DNA of 11,164 nucleotides, from the NCBI GenBank assembly GCA_023414975.1, contig JAEZMI010000405.1, positions 1-11,164 of the forward strand. The letters run 5' to 3'. Below, piece by piece: positions 1 to 6,530 of the stretch. Below the pieces are notes generated by a model, which did no database searches, had not been told where the DNA came from, and saw nothing but the letters and a program-made list of their open reading frames with translations. Position 1 is the first letter of the stretch, and each line of letters starts with the position of its first letter. A program made the translations under genes and the position numbers. This DNA comes from Pseudomonadota bacterium. GTDB lineage: Bacteria; Pseudomonadota; Alphaproteobacteria; Rhizobiales; Xanthobacteraceae.

Positions 1-851
1 GTCGAGATCTTCACATTGCGCCCGATCACCACCGTGCCGGAGCGCTGGTCCACCACCACGCGGGCGGGGGCGTCGGGCTCGATCGGCAGGTCGCCGATCA
101 TGGCGAGGAAGCGGGCGGGGTTCATCTGCGGCGGGCGCTGCACGACCACGCTGCGCAGATCGCGCTCCTGCGCGATCGGCTTGTTGGGGCCGCCGAGCTT
201 GCCATAGTCGAACTTGATCTTGCCGAACCGGGCATTGATCACGTCGGCGATGCGCGCGGCGGTGGCGAAATCCGGGTTGTTGAGTTCCAGGACGAAGCTG
301 TGAAGCTCGGTCAGCATGCCGGGGGCGGGCTTTTCCACCAGCGCGCCGTTAGGAATGCGCGCGGCGGTGGGAATGCCCTGGGTGATGCTCTCGGCCTGGC
401 CTTCGGCGGTGAAGCCGGTAACGGCGAGCTGGCCCTGCGCCACCGCGTAGGTCTGGCCGTCCGCGGCGGTCAGCGGGGTCAGCAGCAGCGTGCCGCCGCG
501 CAGCGAGGAGGCGTCGCCCATGGAGGCGACGTTGATGTCGATGCGCGAGCCGACGCCGGCGAAGGGCGGCAGGTCGGCGGTGACGGCGACGGCGGCGACG
601 TTGCGGGCGCGCAGCGGTATGCCCCGCGTGCTGATGCCGAGCCGATCGAGCATGGACTGCATCGCCTGCTCGGTGAAGGGCGAGTTGCGCAGCGTGTCGC
701 CCGTGCCCTGAAGGCCGATGACGAGCCCGTAGCCGATGAGCTGATTGTCGCGCACGCCCTGCACCGACGACACGTCCTTGATGCGCGTGGCGGCGCTGGC
801 GCCGTCGAGGCCGGCGATCAGCAGGAGCGCGGCGGCGATGAGTCGCTTCAT
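1..851 (-). CDS. flgI: Flagellar P-ring protein FlgI (partial, C-terminus off the left edge)
   Basis: FlgI builds the P-ring, the periplasmic bushing around the rod in the peptidoglycan layer. The first 283 codons are visible; the family is usually about 370 residues, so roughly a quarter is beyond the edge. Residues 1-20 (MKRLIAAALLLIAGLDGASA) form a Sec signal peptide with an A-S-A cleavage site. The family block RIKDVSSVQGVRDNQLIGYG follows directly, then GLQGTGD. Further FlgI-like stretches are RARNVAAVAVTADLPPFA, GGTLLLTPL and RSGTVVIG near the edge. The start ATG overlaps the flgA stop as ATGA (848-851), so translation is probably coupled to flgA. The ribosome-binding site is poor (GGCGGG), which fits coupling. 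Identification is firm from the N-terminal block and from the chaperone gene flgA immediately upstream. Confidence 0.96.
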   Translation of the reverse strand, partial: MKRLIAAALLLIAGLDGASAATRIKDVSSVQGVRDNQLIGYGLVIGLQGTGDTLRNSPFTEQAMQSMLDRLGISTRGIPLRARNVAAVAVTADLPPFAGVGSRIDINVASMGDASSLRGGTLLLTPLTAADGQTYAVAQGQLAVTGFTAEGQAESITQGIPTAARIPNGALVEKPAPGMLTELHSFVLELNNPDFATAARIADVINARFGKIKFDYGKLGGPNKPIAQERDLRSVVVQRPPQMNPARFLAMIGDLPIEPDAPARVVVDQRSGTVVIGRNVKIS

Positions 852-1438
852 TGCCCGCCAACCTTCACGGAGCCGTCCGGCTGCACGACGCCGGTGACGA
901 TCTTGCCGCTGTCGAGGTTCTTCAGCCGCACCATCGTGCCGGCGGTGGCGGAATCGAGCGGCACGCCGACGGCGGTGATCAGCAGCCCGTCCTGCTCGAA
1001 GCGCAGCTCGGTGGCGACGCCGCGGGTCACGAGCTTGGCGTCGCCGACCGCCGCGACCGGCACGGCATGACCGGCCATCAGCACGCGCCGGGCCACCTTG
1101 CCGACGAGTTGCGCGCGGCTGACGGCGACGGGGTACTGGCTCGTCACATGGGCGGGGAAGGCCTTGTCCATCAGCATGGCGTCGGTGATCGTCTCGCCCG
1201 GCGCCACGATGCCGGCGACCACGGGGAGCATCACTTCCTGCGCGGGCGGGACGACCACCACCTGAGGCGCGGCCGGGGCCGGCGCCGCCGGAGGCAGCCA
1301 GTCGCCCATCGCCGTGCCGTCGACGCGGCTGTCGGCGATCGACGCGGCCTCGACGCCGCCCGTGAGGGCGAGCGCGGCGAGGATGAGCGCAAGAGCGGAG
1401 ACGCGCGCCGCGATGGCGCCGCCGAAGTGCCGACGCAT
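848..1438 (-). CDS. flgA: Flagellar P-ring assembly chaperone FlgA
   Basis: FlgA is a periplasmic chaperone needed for FlgI to assemble into the P-ring. The product is 196 residues, close to the short FlgA form. Residues 1-31 look like a signal peptide: basic MRRHFGG, a long hydrophobic stretch, and V-E-A before the cut. A Pro/Ala-rich linker follows (about 47-66, with WLPPAAPAPAAPQ). A SAF-type domain covers about 70-131 (VVAGIVAPGETIT, then LVGKVARRVLMAGHAV). The C-terminal domain carries LDSGKIVTGVVQPDGSVKV, typical of FlgA ends. The ATG is supported by AAGGAG at 1446-1451, 7 nt upstream. This is the strongest ribosome-binding site in this part of the unit and suits a gene that is not coupled to the one before it; 140 bp separates it from flgG. 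The stop overlaps the flgI start. Confidence 0.93.
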   Translation of the reverse strand: MRRHFGGAIAARVSALALILAALALTGGVEAASIADSRVDGTAMGDWLPPAAPAPAAPQVVVVPPAQEVMLPVVAGIVAPGETITDAMLMDKAFPAHVTSQYPVAVSRAQLVGKVARRVLMAGHAVPVAAVGDAKLVTRGVATELRFEQDGLLITAVGVPLDSATAGTMVRLKNLDSGKIVTGVVQPDGSVKVGGQ

Positions 1439-1461
1439 GGCGCGGCTCCTTTGTCAGAGAG

Positions 1462-1487
1462 GCCCGGCGGGAGGGCGTCCGCCGGGC
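1462..1487 (-). repeat. Inverted repeat (9-bp stem, 8-nt loop) in the flgA leader
   Basis: Bases 1462-1470 (gcccggcgg) and 1479-1487 (ccgccgggc) are perfect reverse complements around an 8-nt loop. In the flgA transcript the stem ends about 23 nt upstream of the start codon and 10 nt upstream of the AAGGAG ribosome-binding site. No U-tract follows. It could affect mRNA stability or flgA translation; this is inference. Confidence 0.5.
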
Positions 1488-1534
1488 ATGGAAACGCGGA
1501 AGCACCCGGTCTTCGTGTCGTGACGCGCGGTCCT

Positions 1535-1561
1535 CGCGCGAACCGATGTCCGCTTCGCGCG
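1535..1561 (-). repeat. Inverted repeat (8-bp stem, 11-nt loop) just after flgG
   Basis: Bases 1535-1542 (cgcgcgaa) and 1554-1561 (ttcgcgcg) are perfect reverse complements. On the minus strand the structure begins 17 nt after the flgG stop codon. A competing 6-bp stem (1524-1529 with 1535-1540) shares one arm. There is no T-run downstream on the minus strand, so it looks more like a 3'-end stabiliser or processing site than a rho-independent terminator. Confidence 0.45.
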
Positions 1562-1578
1562 CGCCGGTGGCAGACCGA

Positions 1579-2367
1579 TCAGCGGATGCCCTTGGAGACG
1601 GTGCCGGCCATGTCGTCGGCGGCCTGAATCACCTTGGAGTTCATCTCATAGGCGCGCTGCGCCGAGATCAGCTCGGTGATTTCCTTCACCGGATCGACGT
1701 TCGAGGATTCCAGATAGCCCTGGTTAACCTCGCCGAAGCCCGCATCGCCGGCCACGCCGGCGACCGCCGTGCCGGAGGCGTCGGTCTCGCGGTACAGATT
1801 GTTGCCGATCGGCTCCAGCCCGCCATCATTGGGGAAATTGGCGAGAGAAAGCTGGCCGAGCATCTGCGGCGCCGGCTGGCCGGCAACTTTGGCATAGACC
1901 TGGCCGGTGTCGTTGATGGCGATCTCCACCGTATCGGGCGGGAAGGTGATCGCCGGCTCGACGACATAGCCGTCATTCGTCACCAGCTGGCCTTCGGGCC
2001 CCTTGTTGAATGAGCCGGCCCGCGTATAGAGCGTCTCGCCCGTCGGGCTGGTGATCTGGAACCAGCCGCGCCCGTTGATGGCGAGGTCGAGCGGGTTGCC
2101 GGTCTGGGCGAGCGGGCCCTGTATGTGCAGGTTGCGCACGCCCACGGTGCGCACGCCAAGACCGATGAGCGCCCCGTCCGGGATGGGCAGGCCGCCATCC
2201 ACATTGGGGATGCCCTGCGCGCGCTCGGCCTGGTAGAGAAGGTCGGAGAATTCGGCGCGGGCACGCTTGAAGCCGGTGGTGTTGATGTTCGCGATGTTGT
2301 TCGCGATCACCTCCACATTGGTCTGCTGCGCGCTCATGCCGGTGGCGGCGATGGCCAGTGCTCTCAT
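1579..2367 (-). CDS. flgG: Flagellar distal rod protein FlgG
   Basis: FlgG polymerises into the distal rod, the drive shaft that crosses the P- and L-rings. The 262-residue length is normal for the family. The N-terminal rod/hook helix with the signature NNIANINTTGFKRA lies at about residues 23-36. The middle contains GNPLDLAINGRGWFQI and YTRAGSFN, typical of FlgG/FlgF/FlgE. The C-terminal block reads YLESSNVDPVKEITELISAQ, then RAYEMNSKVIQAAD, the classic FlgG end. The start is well placed: GAGGAAG lies about 8 nt upstream and overlaps the fliE stop, and the gap to fliE is only 13 nt. It is paralogous to FlgF (9644-10360), FlgB and FlgC in this window. The DNNS-type central insertion that distinguishes FlgG from FlgF was not examined by alignment, but the length and the C-terminus support FlgG. 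Confidence 0.96.
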   Translation of the reverse strand: MRALAIAATGMSAQQTNVEVIANNIANINTTGFKRARAEFSDLLYQAERAQGIPNVDGGLPIPDGALIGLGVRTVGVRNLHIQGPLAQTGNPLDLAINGRGWFQITSPTGETLYTRAGSFNKGPEGQLVTNDGYVVEPAITFPPDTVEIAINDTGQVYAKVAGQPAPQMLGQLSLANFPNDGGLEPIGNNLYRETDASGTAVAGVAGDAGFGEVNQGYLESSNVDPVKEITELISAQRAYEMNSKVIQAADDMAGTVSKGIR

Positions 2368-2380
2368 GTCGCTATCTTCC

Positions 2381-2698
2381 TCAGATCGCCATCCGCGAGA
2401 TTTCCTGATAGGCCGCGACCACCTTGTCGCGGACCGCGAGCGCGGTCTGCAGGGTCTCTTCCGCCGCCATGATCGTCTGCACGACGTTCTGGATCGAGGT
2501 TTTGCCCTGGATGCCGCTGATGGAGGCGGCTTCCGCCGTCTTCAGCGTTCCGACCGCCTGGCCGGAGATGTCGGCGAAGACGTCGGCGAAGGCGGTGCCG
2601 GCGACGGCGCGGCCGGGGGTGGCCGCCGAAGCGGCGTCGGTCGCCGTGGGCCCGCCTGTGCGGACCGTGGTGAGGGAGCCGATAGCTTCGAGCATCAT
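2381..2698 (-). CDS. fliE: Flagellar hook-basal body complex protein FliE
   Basis: FliE sits at the junction between the MS-ring (FliF) and the proximal rod and is among the first substrates of the flagellar export gate. The product is 105 residues, typical for the family. The N-terminal 35 residues are low in complexity (Thr/Ala/Gly-rich). The conserved part runs from about residue 36 (FADVFADISGQAV) through the helical block SIQNVVQTIMAAEETLQTAL to the C-terminal RDKVVAAYQEISRM, a hallmark of FliE. The gene begins MM: the first ATG (2696-2698) overlaps the flgC stop as ATGA, and the second ATG (2693-2695) gives TGATG. Either could be used; a GAGGG site lies a few bases upstream. It is preceded by flgB-flgC and followed by flgG, the usual rod-gene order in this group. 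Confidence 0.95.
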   Translation of the reverse strand: MMLEAIGSLTTVRTGGPTATDAASAATPGRAVAGTAFADVFADISGQAVGTLKTAEAASISGIQGKTSIQNVVQTIMAAEETLQTALAVRDKVVAAYQEISRMAI

Positions 2699-3117
2699 CC
2701 AGCCCTCAGAAGATCGATCGTCTGCGAGATCATGGAACGAGCCTGTTTCATTATCTGGAGGTTGGCCGAATAGGACCGGCCGGCTTCGCGAAGGTCCGCC
2801 ATCTCGATGAGCGGATTGACGTTCGGCATCTTCACATTGCCATCGGCATCCGCGGCCGGGTTGCCGGGATCATGCTCGATGCTGAAGGCCGTCGCCCGGT
2901 CGGTGCCGACCTGGCCGACCGTCACCTGCGACGCGCCGAGCGCCCGAATGGGCTGCGGCTGCAAGGAAATGGTCTTGCGGACATAGGGCGAGCCGCCGGC
3001 GCTGGACGCGGTGGAGCGGGCGTTGGCGATGTTCTCGGATGCGATGCGCATGCGCAGCGACTGGGCTTCCATGCCCGAGCCGGCGATGGCGGATATGGAC
3101 TTCAGGGGATCGATCAT
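2695..3117 (-). CDS. flgC: Flagellar proximal rod protein FlgC
   Basis: FlgC is one of the proximal rod subunits. The product is 140 residues, normal length. The N-terminus carries the rod-family helix (MIDPLKSISAIAGSGMEAQS) and SENIANARST at about 27-36, and the C-terminus has NVNPLIEMADLREAGRSYSA followed by a hydrophobic helix ending DLLRAG. The open frame extends 48 codons upstream to 3261, but that extension is Arg/His/Gln-rich, overlaps flgB and has no family similarity. The ATG at 3117 is preferred: it forms a TGATG junction with the flgB stop (3115-3119), and AGGA lies 7 nt upstream. The insertion-like SSAGGSPYVRKT region is where FlgC proteins bind neighbouring rod subunits. Confidence 0.96.
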   Translation of the reverse strand: MIDPLKSISAIAGSGMEAQSLRMRIASENIANARSTASSAGGSPYVRKTISLQPQPIRALGASQVTVGQVGTDRATAFSIEHDPGNPAADADGNVKMPNVNPLIEMADLREAGRSYSANLQIMKQARSMISQTIDLLRAG

Positions 3118-3500
3118 CAGGCGGTCCTCACGCTGGCAAGCACCATGCGGTGGAATGAGCGGACGATGCTGGTGTTGAGGGTGTAGGCGCCGCCGACCTC
3201 GGCGGCCTTGACCATCTGCTGGTCGAGACTGACGGTGTTGCCGTCCTCCGACACGCTCCAACTGTCCTCATCTTTCATTTTCATCGTTTCGACGCCGGAG
3301 GCCGACATCGACAGGTGCCTCGGGTTGGTCTGGGCTTCCGTCAGATGCGTCTTGTTGAGCACCGCGGAGAACGGCTCCACCTCCACCGCCCGGTAGCCGG
3401 GGGAATCGGCGTTGGCGATGTTTCCGGCGATCGCCGACTGCCGCACAGAGGCCCATGCGGCGTGACGGGAGGCGAGATCGAAGAGATAGATCTTGTCCAA
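3117..3500 (-). CDS. flgB: Flagellar proximal rod protein FlgB (likely TTG start)
   Basis: FlgB is a proximal rod subunit. From the TTG at 3498-3500 the product is 127 residues, the usual size. It begins LDKIYLFDLASRHAAWASVR and carries the rod signature NIANADSPGYRA at about residues 27-38. The C-terminal half ends with a helix (YTLNTSIVRSFHRMVLASVR). The frame is also open to a GTG at 3573-3575, which would add 25 residues (MSPASGKVLSLGCF...) with no family similarity and only a weak ribosome-binding site. The TTG has GGAG at 3507-3510, 6 nt upstream, and places the start where rod proteins normally begin. No ATG is available in frame near the domain start. The stop overlaps the flgC start by one base. 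A 132-bp gap separates it from the upstream gene, so an internal promoter is possible. Confidence 0.9.
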   Translation of the reverse strand: MDKIYLFDLASRHAAWASVRQSAIAGNIANADSPGYRAVEVEPFSAVLNKTHLTEAQTNPRHLSMSASGVETMKMKDEDSWSVSEDGNTVSLDQQMVKAAEVGGAYTLNTSIVRSFHRMVLASVRTA

Positions 3501-3632
3501 GAGGGGCTCCGCGAAAGGCTCCGCATTTCGATGGAAACACCCTAGAGACAGAACCTTGCCCGAGGCTGGACTCACCGGCCGCTTCCCGGTGGGGGCCGGC
3601 TGGCCGCTGGCGAGCGGCGAGCGGCGGGGCGC
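3501..3632 (-). other. Intergenic region upstream of flgB
   Basis: This 132-bp gap precedes the rod genes flgB-flgC-fliE-flgG. It contains the flgB ribosome-binding site and, on the minus strand, CAAGGTT (3552-3558), which recurs in the divergent motA/DUF1217 region. The position, 51 nt before the flgB start, fits a promoter or activator element, but no known promoter class was recognised. A 5-bp stem at 3604-3617 is too weak to call a terminator. Confidence 0.4.
3507..3510 (-). promoter_or_regulatory. Ribosome-binding site deciding the flgB TTG start
   Basis: On the minus strand this reads GGAG, 6 nt before the TTG at 3498-3500. It supports the short flgB product over the 25-residue longer GTG-initiated alternative at 3575. 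Confidence 0.6.
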
Positions 3633-4085
3633 TCAGTTGCCGGCGAGGCGCGCGGCCGCGAGCGCGCTGGCGAAGCGCTTGAGGTTGTCTTCCGGCGTGG
3701 CCGGGCCGCCGTTGAAGTCGATCCGGTCGATGTGCACGCCGATCGTGTCGTCGTCGAACACCACGCGAAAGGTGGCGGTGAGGCTTGCCGCGCGCAGCAC
3801 CATGCTGATGCTGACATTGGGCGGGGTGCCCCATTGGCTCTCGACGTCCGCGTCGCGCCCGTAATGCAGAAGGCCGGGCTGGATGAAGAGTTCGGCCGAG
3901 GAGTTGATGAGATCCTGGATGTTTTCGTCCTGCCGGCGGCTGATATAGGCTATCACGACGGCTGCACTGGTGAAGCACAGTTCGCCGAGAAAGCCGCGCA
4001 GCGTATCGGCAAGCATCTTCTCGTAGGGCAGAAGCGCCGCCGGCGCGTCCTTGTCGAGGCTAAAACCGCCGTCATGTCTAGGCAT
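3633..4085 (-). CDS. Uncharacterised 150-residue protein between flhB and flgB
   Basis: I do not recognise a named family. The protein is 150 residues and appears soluble: there is no signal peptide, and the moderately hydrophobic stretch at about 31-49 (GFLGELCFTSAAVVIAYIS) is followed by basic RR and reads more like a buried or amphipathic helix than a certain membrane segment. Residues 51-69 are polar and probably helical. Residues 90-125 alternate like beta strands (VSISMVLRAASLTATFRVVF, then IGVHIDRIDF). The tail (132-148) is helical. The start ATG lies inside the end of flhB with an 8-nt overlap, and GAGAGG sits 5 nt upstream, so it is co-translated with flhB. From memory, rhizobial clusters also carry an unnamed gene just before flgB; orthology is untested. 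A role in flagellar assembly is inferred from location only. Confidence 0.85.
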   Translation of the reverse strand: MPRHDGGFSLDKDAPAALLPYEKMLADTLRGFLGELCFTSAAVVIAYISRRQDENIQDLINSSAELFIQPGLLHYGRDADVESQWGTPPNVSISMVLRAASLTATFRVVFDDDTIGVHIDRIDFNGGPATPEDNLKRFASALAAARLAGN

Positions 4086-5148
4086 TCTTGCCTCTCGAAT
4101 AGATGAAATAGAGTATCTTGGCGACCGGACGGTAGAATTCGGCCGGAATCCATTGATCGACTTCCACGGCGTCGTACATGGCGCGCACCAGGGCGCGATC
4201 CTCGATGACGGGGATGTCGTGGCTCTCCGCGATGGAGCGGATCTTGAGCGCGATGAGATCGGTGCCCTTGGCGAGCACGAGCGGGGCGCCGCCCTTCTGC
4301 CGGTCGTAAAGCAGCGCGATGGCGTAATGGGTCGGGTTGGCGAGCACGACCGAGGCGCGCGGCACGGCGTTCATCATGCGGTGGCGGGCGCGTTCCTGGG
4401 CGAGCGAGCGCATGCGCGTCTTCACCATCGGGTCGCCCTCGGCCTGCTTGAACTCCTCCTTGACCTCCTGCTTGGTCATGCGCAGCTCCGCCTTCCAGTG
4501 CAGGCGCGACCAGACGAGATCGATGCCGACCAGCGCGATGGTCGCCACGCACACCGCCGAGATCAGCCGCACGGCGAGCCCCAGCAGCATGGAGGGCACG
4601 AGCACCGGGTCGCTGGTCAGCACCGCGGTGATGCTGTCGCGGCCGGAGAACAGCAGGATGGCGCAGACCAGCGAGATCGCCCCGAACTTGAACAGCGATT
4701 TCAGGAACTCGACCTGGCCGGGGCGGCCGAAGAGGCGGTTCCAGCCGGCGACCGGCGAGATGCGCGACCATTGCGGCCGGATGCGCTCGCCGATGAGGCT
4801 CGGCGTGTTCTGCACCAGCGCCGCGACGAGGCCGGCGCAGGACAGCACGAGCACGATGGGCAAGAGGAAGCGCGCGCAGATGTCGAAGGCGAGCCACAGG
4901 ACGTGCGTCGCATCCTCGCTGCCGCCGAGGCGGAACGAGCCGGGATCGTCGAGAAAGCGCGCCATGGACTGGGCCAGAGCGCTGCTTTGCGGGCCCGCGA
5001 AGAAGCTGAGGCTGACGAGGACGCCGAGCAGCGAGGCGAAAAGGGTCGCCTCCTTGGAGAAGGGAACGTTGCCCTTTTCCACTGCATCGGAAATCTTCTT
5101 CTCGCTCGCTTCCTCTGTTTTGCTTTCCTTGTCGTTATCCTCGGACAT
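4078..5148 (-). CDS. flhB: Flagellar type III export gate protein FlhB
   Basis: FlhB is the export-gate membrane protein that switches secretion from rod/hook to filament substrates by autocleavage. The product is 356 residues, normal length. The N-terminus is charged and cytoplasmic (MSEDNDKESKTEEASEKKIS), as in the family. Four hydrophobic segments lie at about 34-52, 84-114, 153-169 and 183-213. The cytoplasmic domain contains the cleavage motif NPTH at 271-274 within VVLANPTHYAIALLY, with cleavage expected between N271 and P272. KGTDLIALKIRSIAESHDIP and the following region match the FlhB C-terminal subdomain. The start ATG is 8 nt after the fliG stop; the AGGA ribosome-binding site overlaps that TAG stop, spaced 6 nt from the ATG. 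Its location between the switch gene fliG and the rod genes suits an early-assembly operon. Confidence 0.97.
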   Translation of the reverse strand: MSEDNDKESKTEEASEKKISDAVEKGNVPFSKEATLFASLLGVLVSLSFFAGPQSSALAQSMARFLDDPGSFRLGGSEDATHVLWLAFDICARFLLPIVLVLSCAGLVAALVQNTPSLIGERIRPQWSRISPVAGWNRLFGRPGQVEFLKSLFKFGAISLVCAILLFSGRDSITAVLTSDPVLVPSMLLGLAVRLISAVCVATIALVGIDLVWSRLHWKAELRMTKQEVKEEFKQAEGDPMVKTRMRSLAQERARHRMMNAVPRASVVLANPTHYAIALLYDRQKGGAPLVLAKGTDLIALKIRSIAESHDIPVIEDRALVRAMYDAVEVDQWIPAEFYRPVAKILYFIYSRGKNA

Positions 5149-5156
5149 GGCGGGTC

Positions 5157-6185
5157 CTAGCGCACATAGGCGTCTTCCTCACCGCCGGAGTTGAGCTCGA
5201 TTTCGCCGCGCCCGGCCATTTCGAGCGCGAGATCGGTGATGGCGCGCCGCGCCTCCGCCACGTCGCGGGCCGAGGCGGGCTCGCTGGAGGACAGTTCCTG
5301 CTCCACCATGCGGCGCACGCGCGAGCCGAGCGACTGCAGGATGATCTCGCGGAACTCCGGATCCGTGCCCTTGAGCGCCAGCACCGTCTTGTCGTTCGGC
5401 ACCTGGTCGAACAGCGCGGTGCGCGCGCGGGGCGGCAGGTTGATGATGTCGTCGAAGGTGAAGAGCAGGCCCTTGAGGATCTCGGCCGATTTGGGCCGGG
5501 TCGCGGACAGGCTGTTCAGCACGTTCTCCATGTCGTTGCGTTCCATCTTGTTGATGATGTCCGCGATACGAGCATGCGTGTCGGCGCCGGCGTTGCGCGC
5601 GAGGTTGACCATGAAATCCTCGTTGATCGTGACCTCGATGATGCGCATCGTCTCGTCGACGATCGGCTTGAAGGCCAGCATGCGGCGCATGACGCCGTTG
5701 CGCATGGTCTCCGGCATCTGGCTCAGCACCTTGGCGGCGCAGGCCGGCTTCACCTTGGAGAGCACCAGCGCGGCGATCTGCGGGTGCTCCTTCATGACGT
5801 AGGTCGCGATGGTGCCTTCCGAGACGCTGGAGATGCGATCCCAGATGGAATGGTTCGCCGCCCCCATCACCTCGCTCATGATGGCGTCGACCTGATCGGG
5901 CGGCAGGATGCCCGAGAGCAGGCGCTCGACCTCGCTCGCCGAGCCGCCGATATTGGCGCCGGCGACGAACTGGTTGGCGAACTCCTCGATGGCCGTCTCC
6001 ACCTGCGCGCTCGAGACGGGGCGCATTTCGGCGATGGTGCGGGTGATCAGCCGGATCTCGTCCGGCTGGAAATGCTTCATCAGGCGCGCCGCGGCCGGCT
6101 TGCCCATGGTCATCAGCAGGGCCGCCACCCGATCGACACCGTGCAGGGGGCGCGTGCTGACGCTGCGCGTGGCTGGTGCGGCCAT
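5157..6185 (-). CDS. fliG: Flagellar motor switch protein FliG
   Basis: FliG is the C-ring subunit that contacts MotA and produces torque; it also binds the MS-ring protein FliF. The 342-residue length is typical. The N-terminal domain covers about 14-110. The middle domain carries the EHPQ motif at 133-136 (VMKEHPQIAALVLSKV), which contributes to the FliM interface. The C-terminal domain contains FDDIINLPPRARTALFDQVP and ALKGTDPEFREIILQSLGSR. By eye, alignment with E. coli FliG keeps the Lys of ALKG (K272) and the Arg of GSR (R289); the E. coli Asp-Asp pair of the torque helix appears as Gln-Glu (Q296-E297). The start has GGGAG 6 nt upstream and lies 15 nt after fliN. The gene is followed closely by flhB. 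Confidence 0.97.
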   Translation of the reverse strand: MAAPATRSVSTRPLHGVDRVAALLMTMGKPAAARLMKHFQPDEIRLITRTIAEMRPVSSAQVETAIEEFANQFVAGANIGGSASEVERLLSGILPPDQVDAIMSEVMGAANHSIWDRISSVSEGTIATYVMKEHPQIAALVLSKVKPACAAKVLSQMPETMRNGVMRRMLAFKPIVDETMRIIEVTINEDFMVNLARNAGADTHARIADIINKMERNDMENVLNSLSATRPKSAEILKGLLFTFDDIINLPPRARTALFDQVPNDKTVLALKGTDPEFREIILQSLGSRVRRMVEQELSSSEPASARDVAEARRAITDLALEMAGRGEIELNSGGEEDAYVR

Positions 6186-6200
6186 TTACGGCTCCCGCGC

Positions 6201-6530
6201 TCAGCGGCTGGTTTCGCTACCGGCCGCCCCGACGATCTCGGTCAGGGAGACGCCGAAGCGCGAATTGTCCTCATCGACCACGACGACCTCGCCGCGGGCC
6301 AGGATGCGGCCGTTCACCACCACCTCGACCGGCTCGCCCACGCGGCGGTCGAGCGGCACGATGGCGCCGCGCCCGAGCTTCATGAGCTGGGCGACCGGCA
6401 TGTTGGCCGAGCCGAGCACGACCTGCATGGTGACGGGCACGCGCAGCAGCGATTCGAGGCCGCGGCCGTTGCCGAAGCTCTCCTCGACGGAGCCGCCGGT
6501 GATGGGTTCGGGCGTAAAGGTTTCGGTCAT
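6201..6530 (-). CDS. fliN: Flagellar motor switch protein FliN
   Basis: FliN forms the lower part of the C-ring with FliM and helps dock the export ATPase complex. The 109-residue product has a short variable N-terminus (1-25) followed by the SpoA/surface-presentation domain at about 27-99. The family sequence is clear: LLRVPVTMQVVLGSANMPVA, then LGRGAIVPLDRRVGEPVEVV, VNGRILARGEVVVVDE and FGVSLTEIV. The start ATG overlaps the stop of the upstream small membrane gene as ATGA (6527-6530), with AAGGTG about 6 nt upstream, so translation is coupled. The gap to fliG is 15 nt. No truncation is apparent. Confidence 0.96.
   Translation of the reverse strand: MTETFTPEPITGGSVEESFGNGRGLESLLRVPVTMQVVLGSANMPVAQLMKLGRGAIVPLDRRVGEPVEVVVNGRILARGEVVVVDEDNSRFGVSLTEIVGAAGSETSR

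Larger units (their letters stand above)
1439..1578 (-). other. flgG-flgA intergenic region with two hairpins
   Basis: This 140-bp gap is the longest inside the left unit. I see no credible small gene in it. It contains two perfect inverted repeats (listed separately) and the flgA ribosome-binding site at 1446-1451. Neither hairpin is followed by a run of T on the minus strand, so a classical intrinsic terminator is not supported. An mRNA-processing or stability element, partial attenuation, or an internal promoter are possible. I could not identify convincing -35/-10 or -24/-12 boxes. Confidence 0.6.

Noticed and set aside
300..1070. A 256-codon plus-strand frame opposite flgI and flgA
   Set aside because: Antisense low-complexity composition; flgI and flgA are clearly supported on the minus strand.
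3501..3575. 25-residue N-terminal extension of FlgB from a GTG
   Set aside because: No rod-protein similarity and a poor ribosome-binding site; the TTG at 3498-3500 has GGAG at good spacing.
3604..3617. Possible terminator hairpin after the 150-residue gene
   Set aside because: Only a 5-bp stem with no T-run on the minus strand; too common in GC-rich DNA.
3953..4897. A 314-codon minus-strand frame overlapping flhB in another register
   Set aside because: Arg/His/Pro-rich frame-shift shadow of flhB with no recognisable domain.
4051..5160. A 369-codon open frame on the plus strand opposite flhB
   Set aside because: The predicted peptide is rich in His, Arg, Gly and Asp as expected from antisense GC-rich DNA, with no family similarity, while flhB on the other strand is unmistakable.
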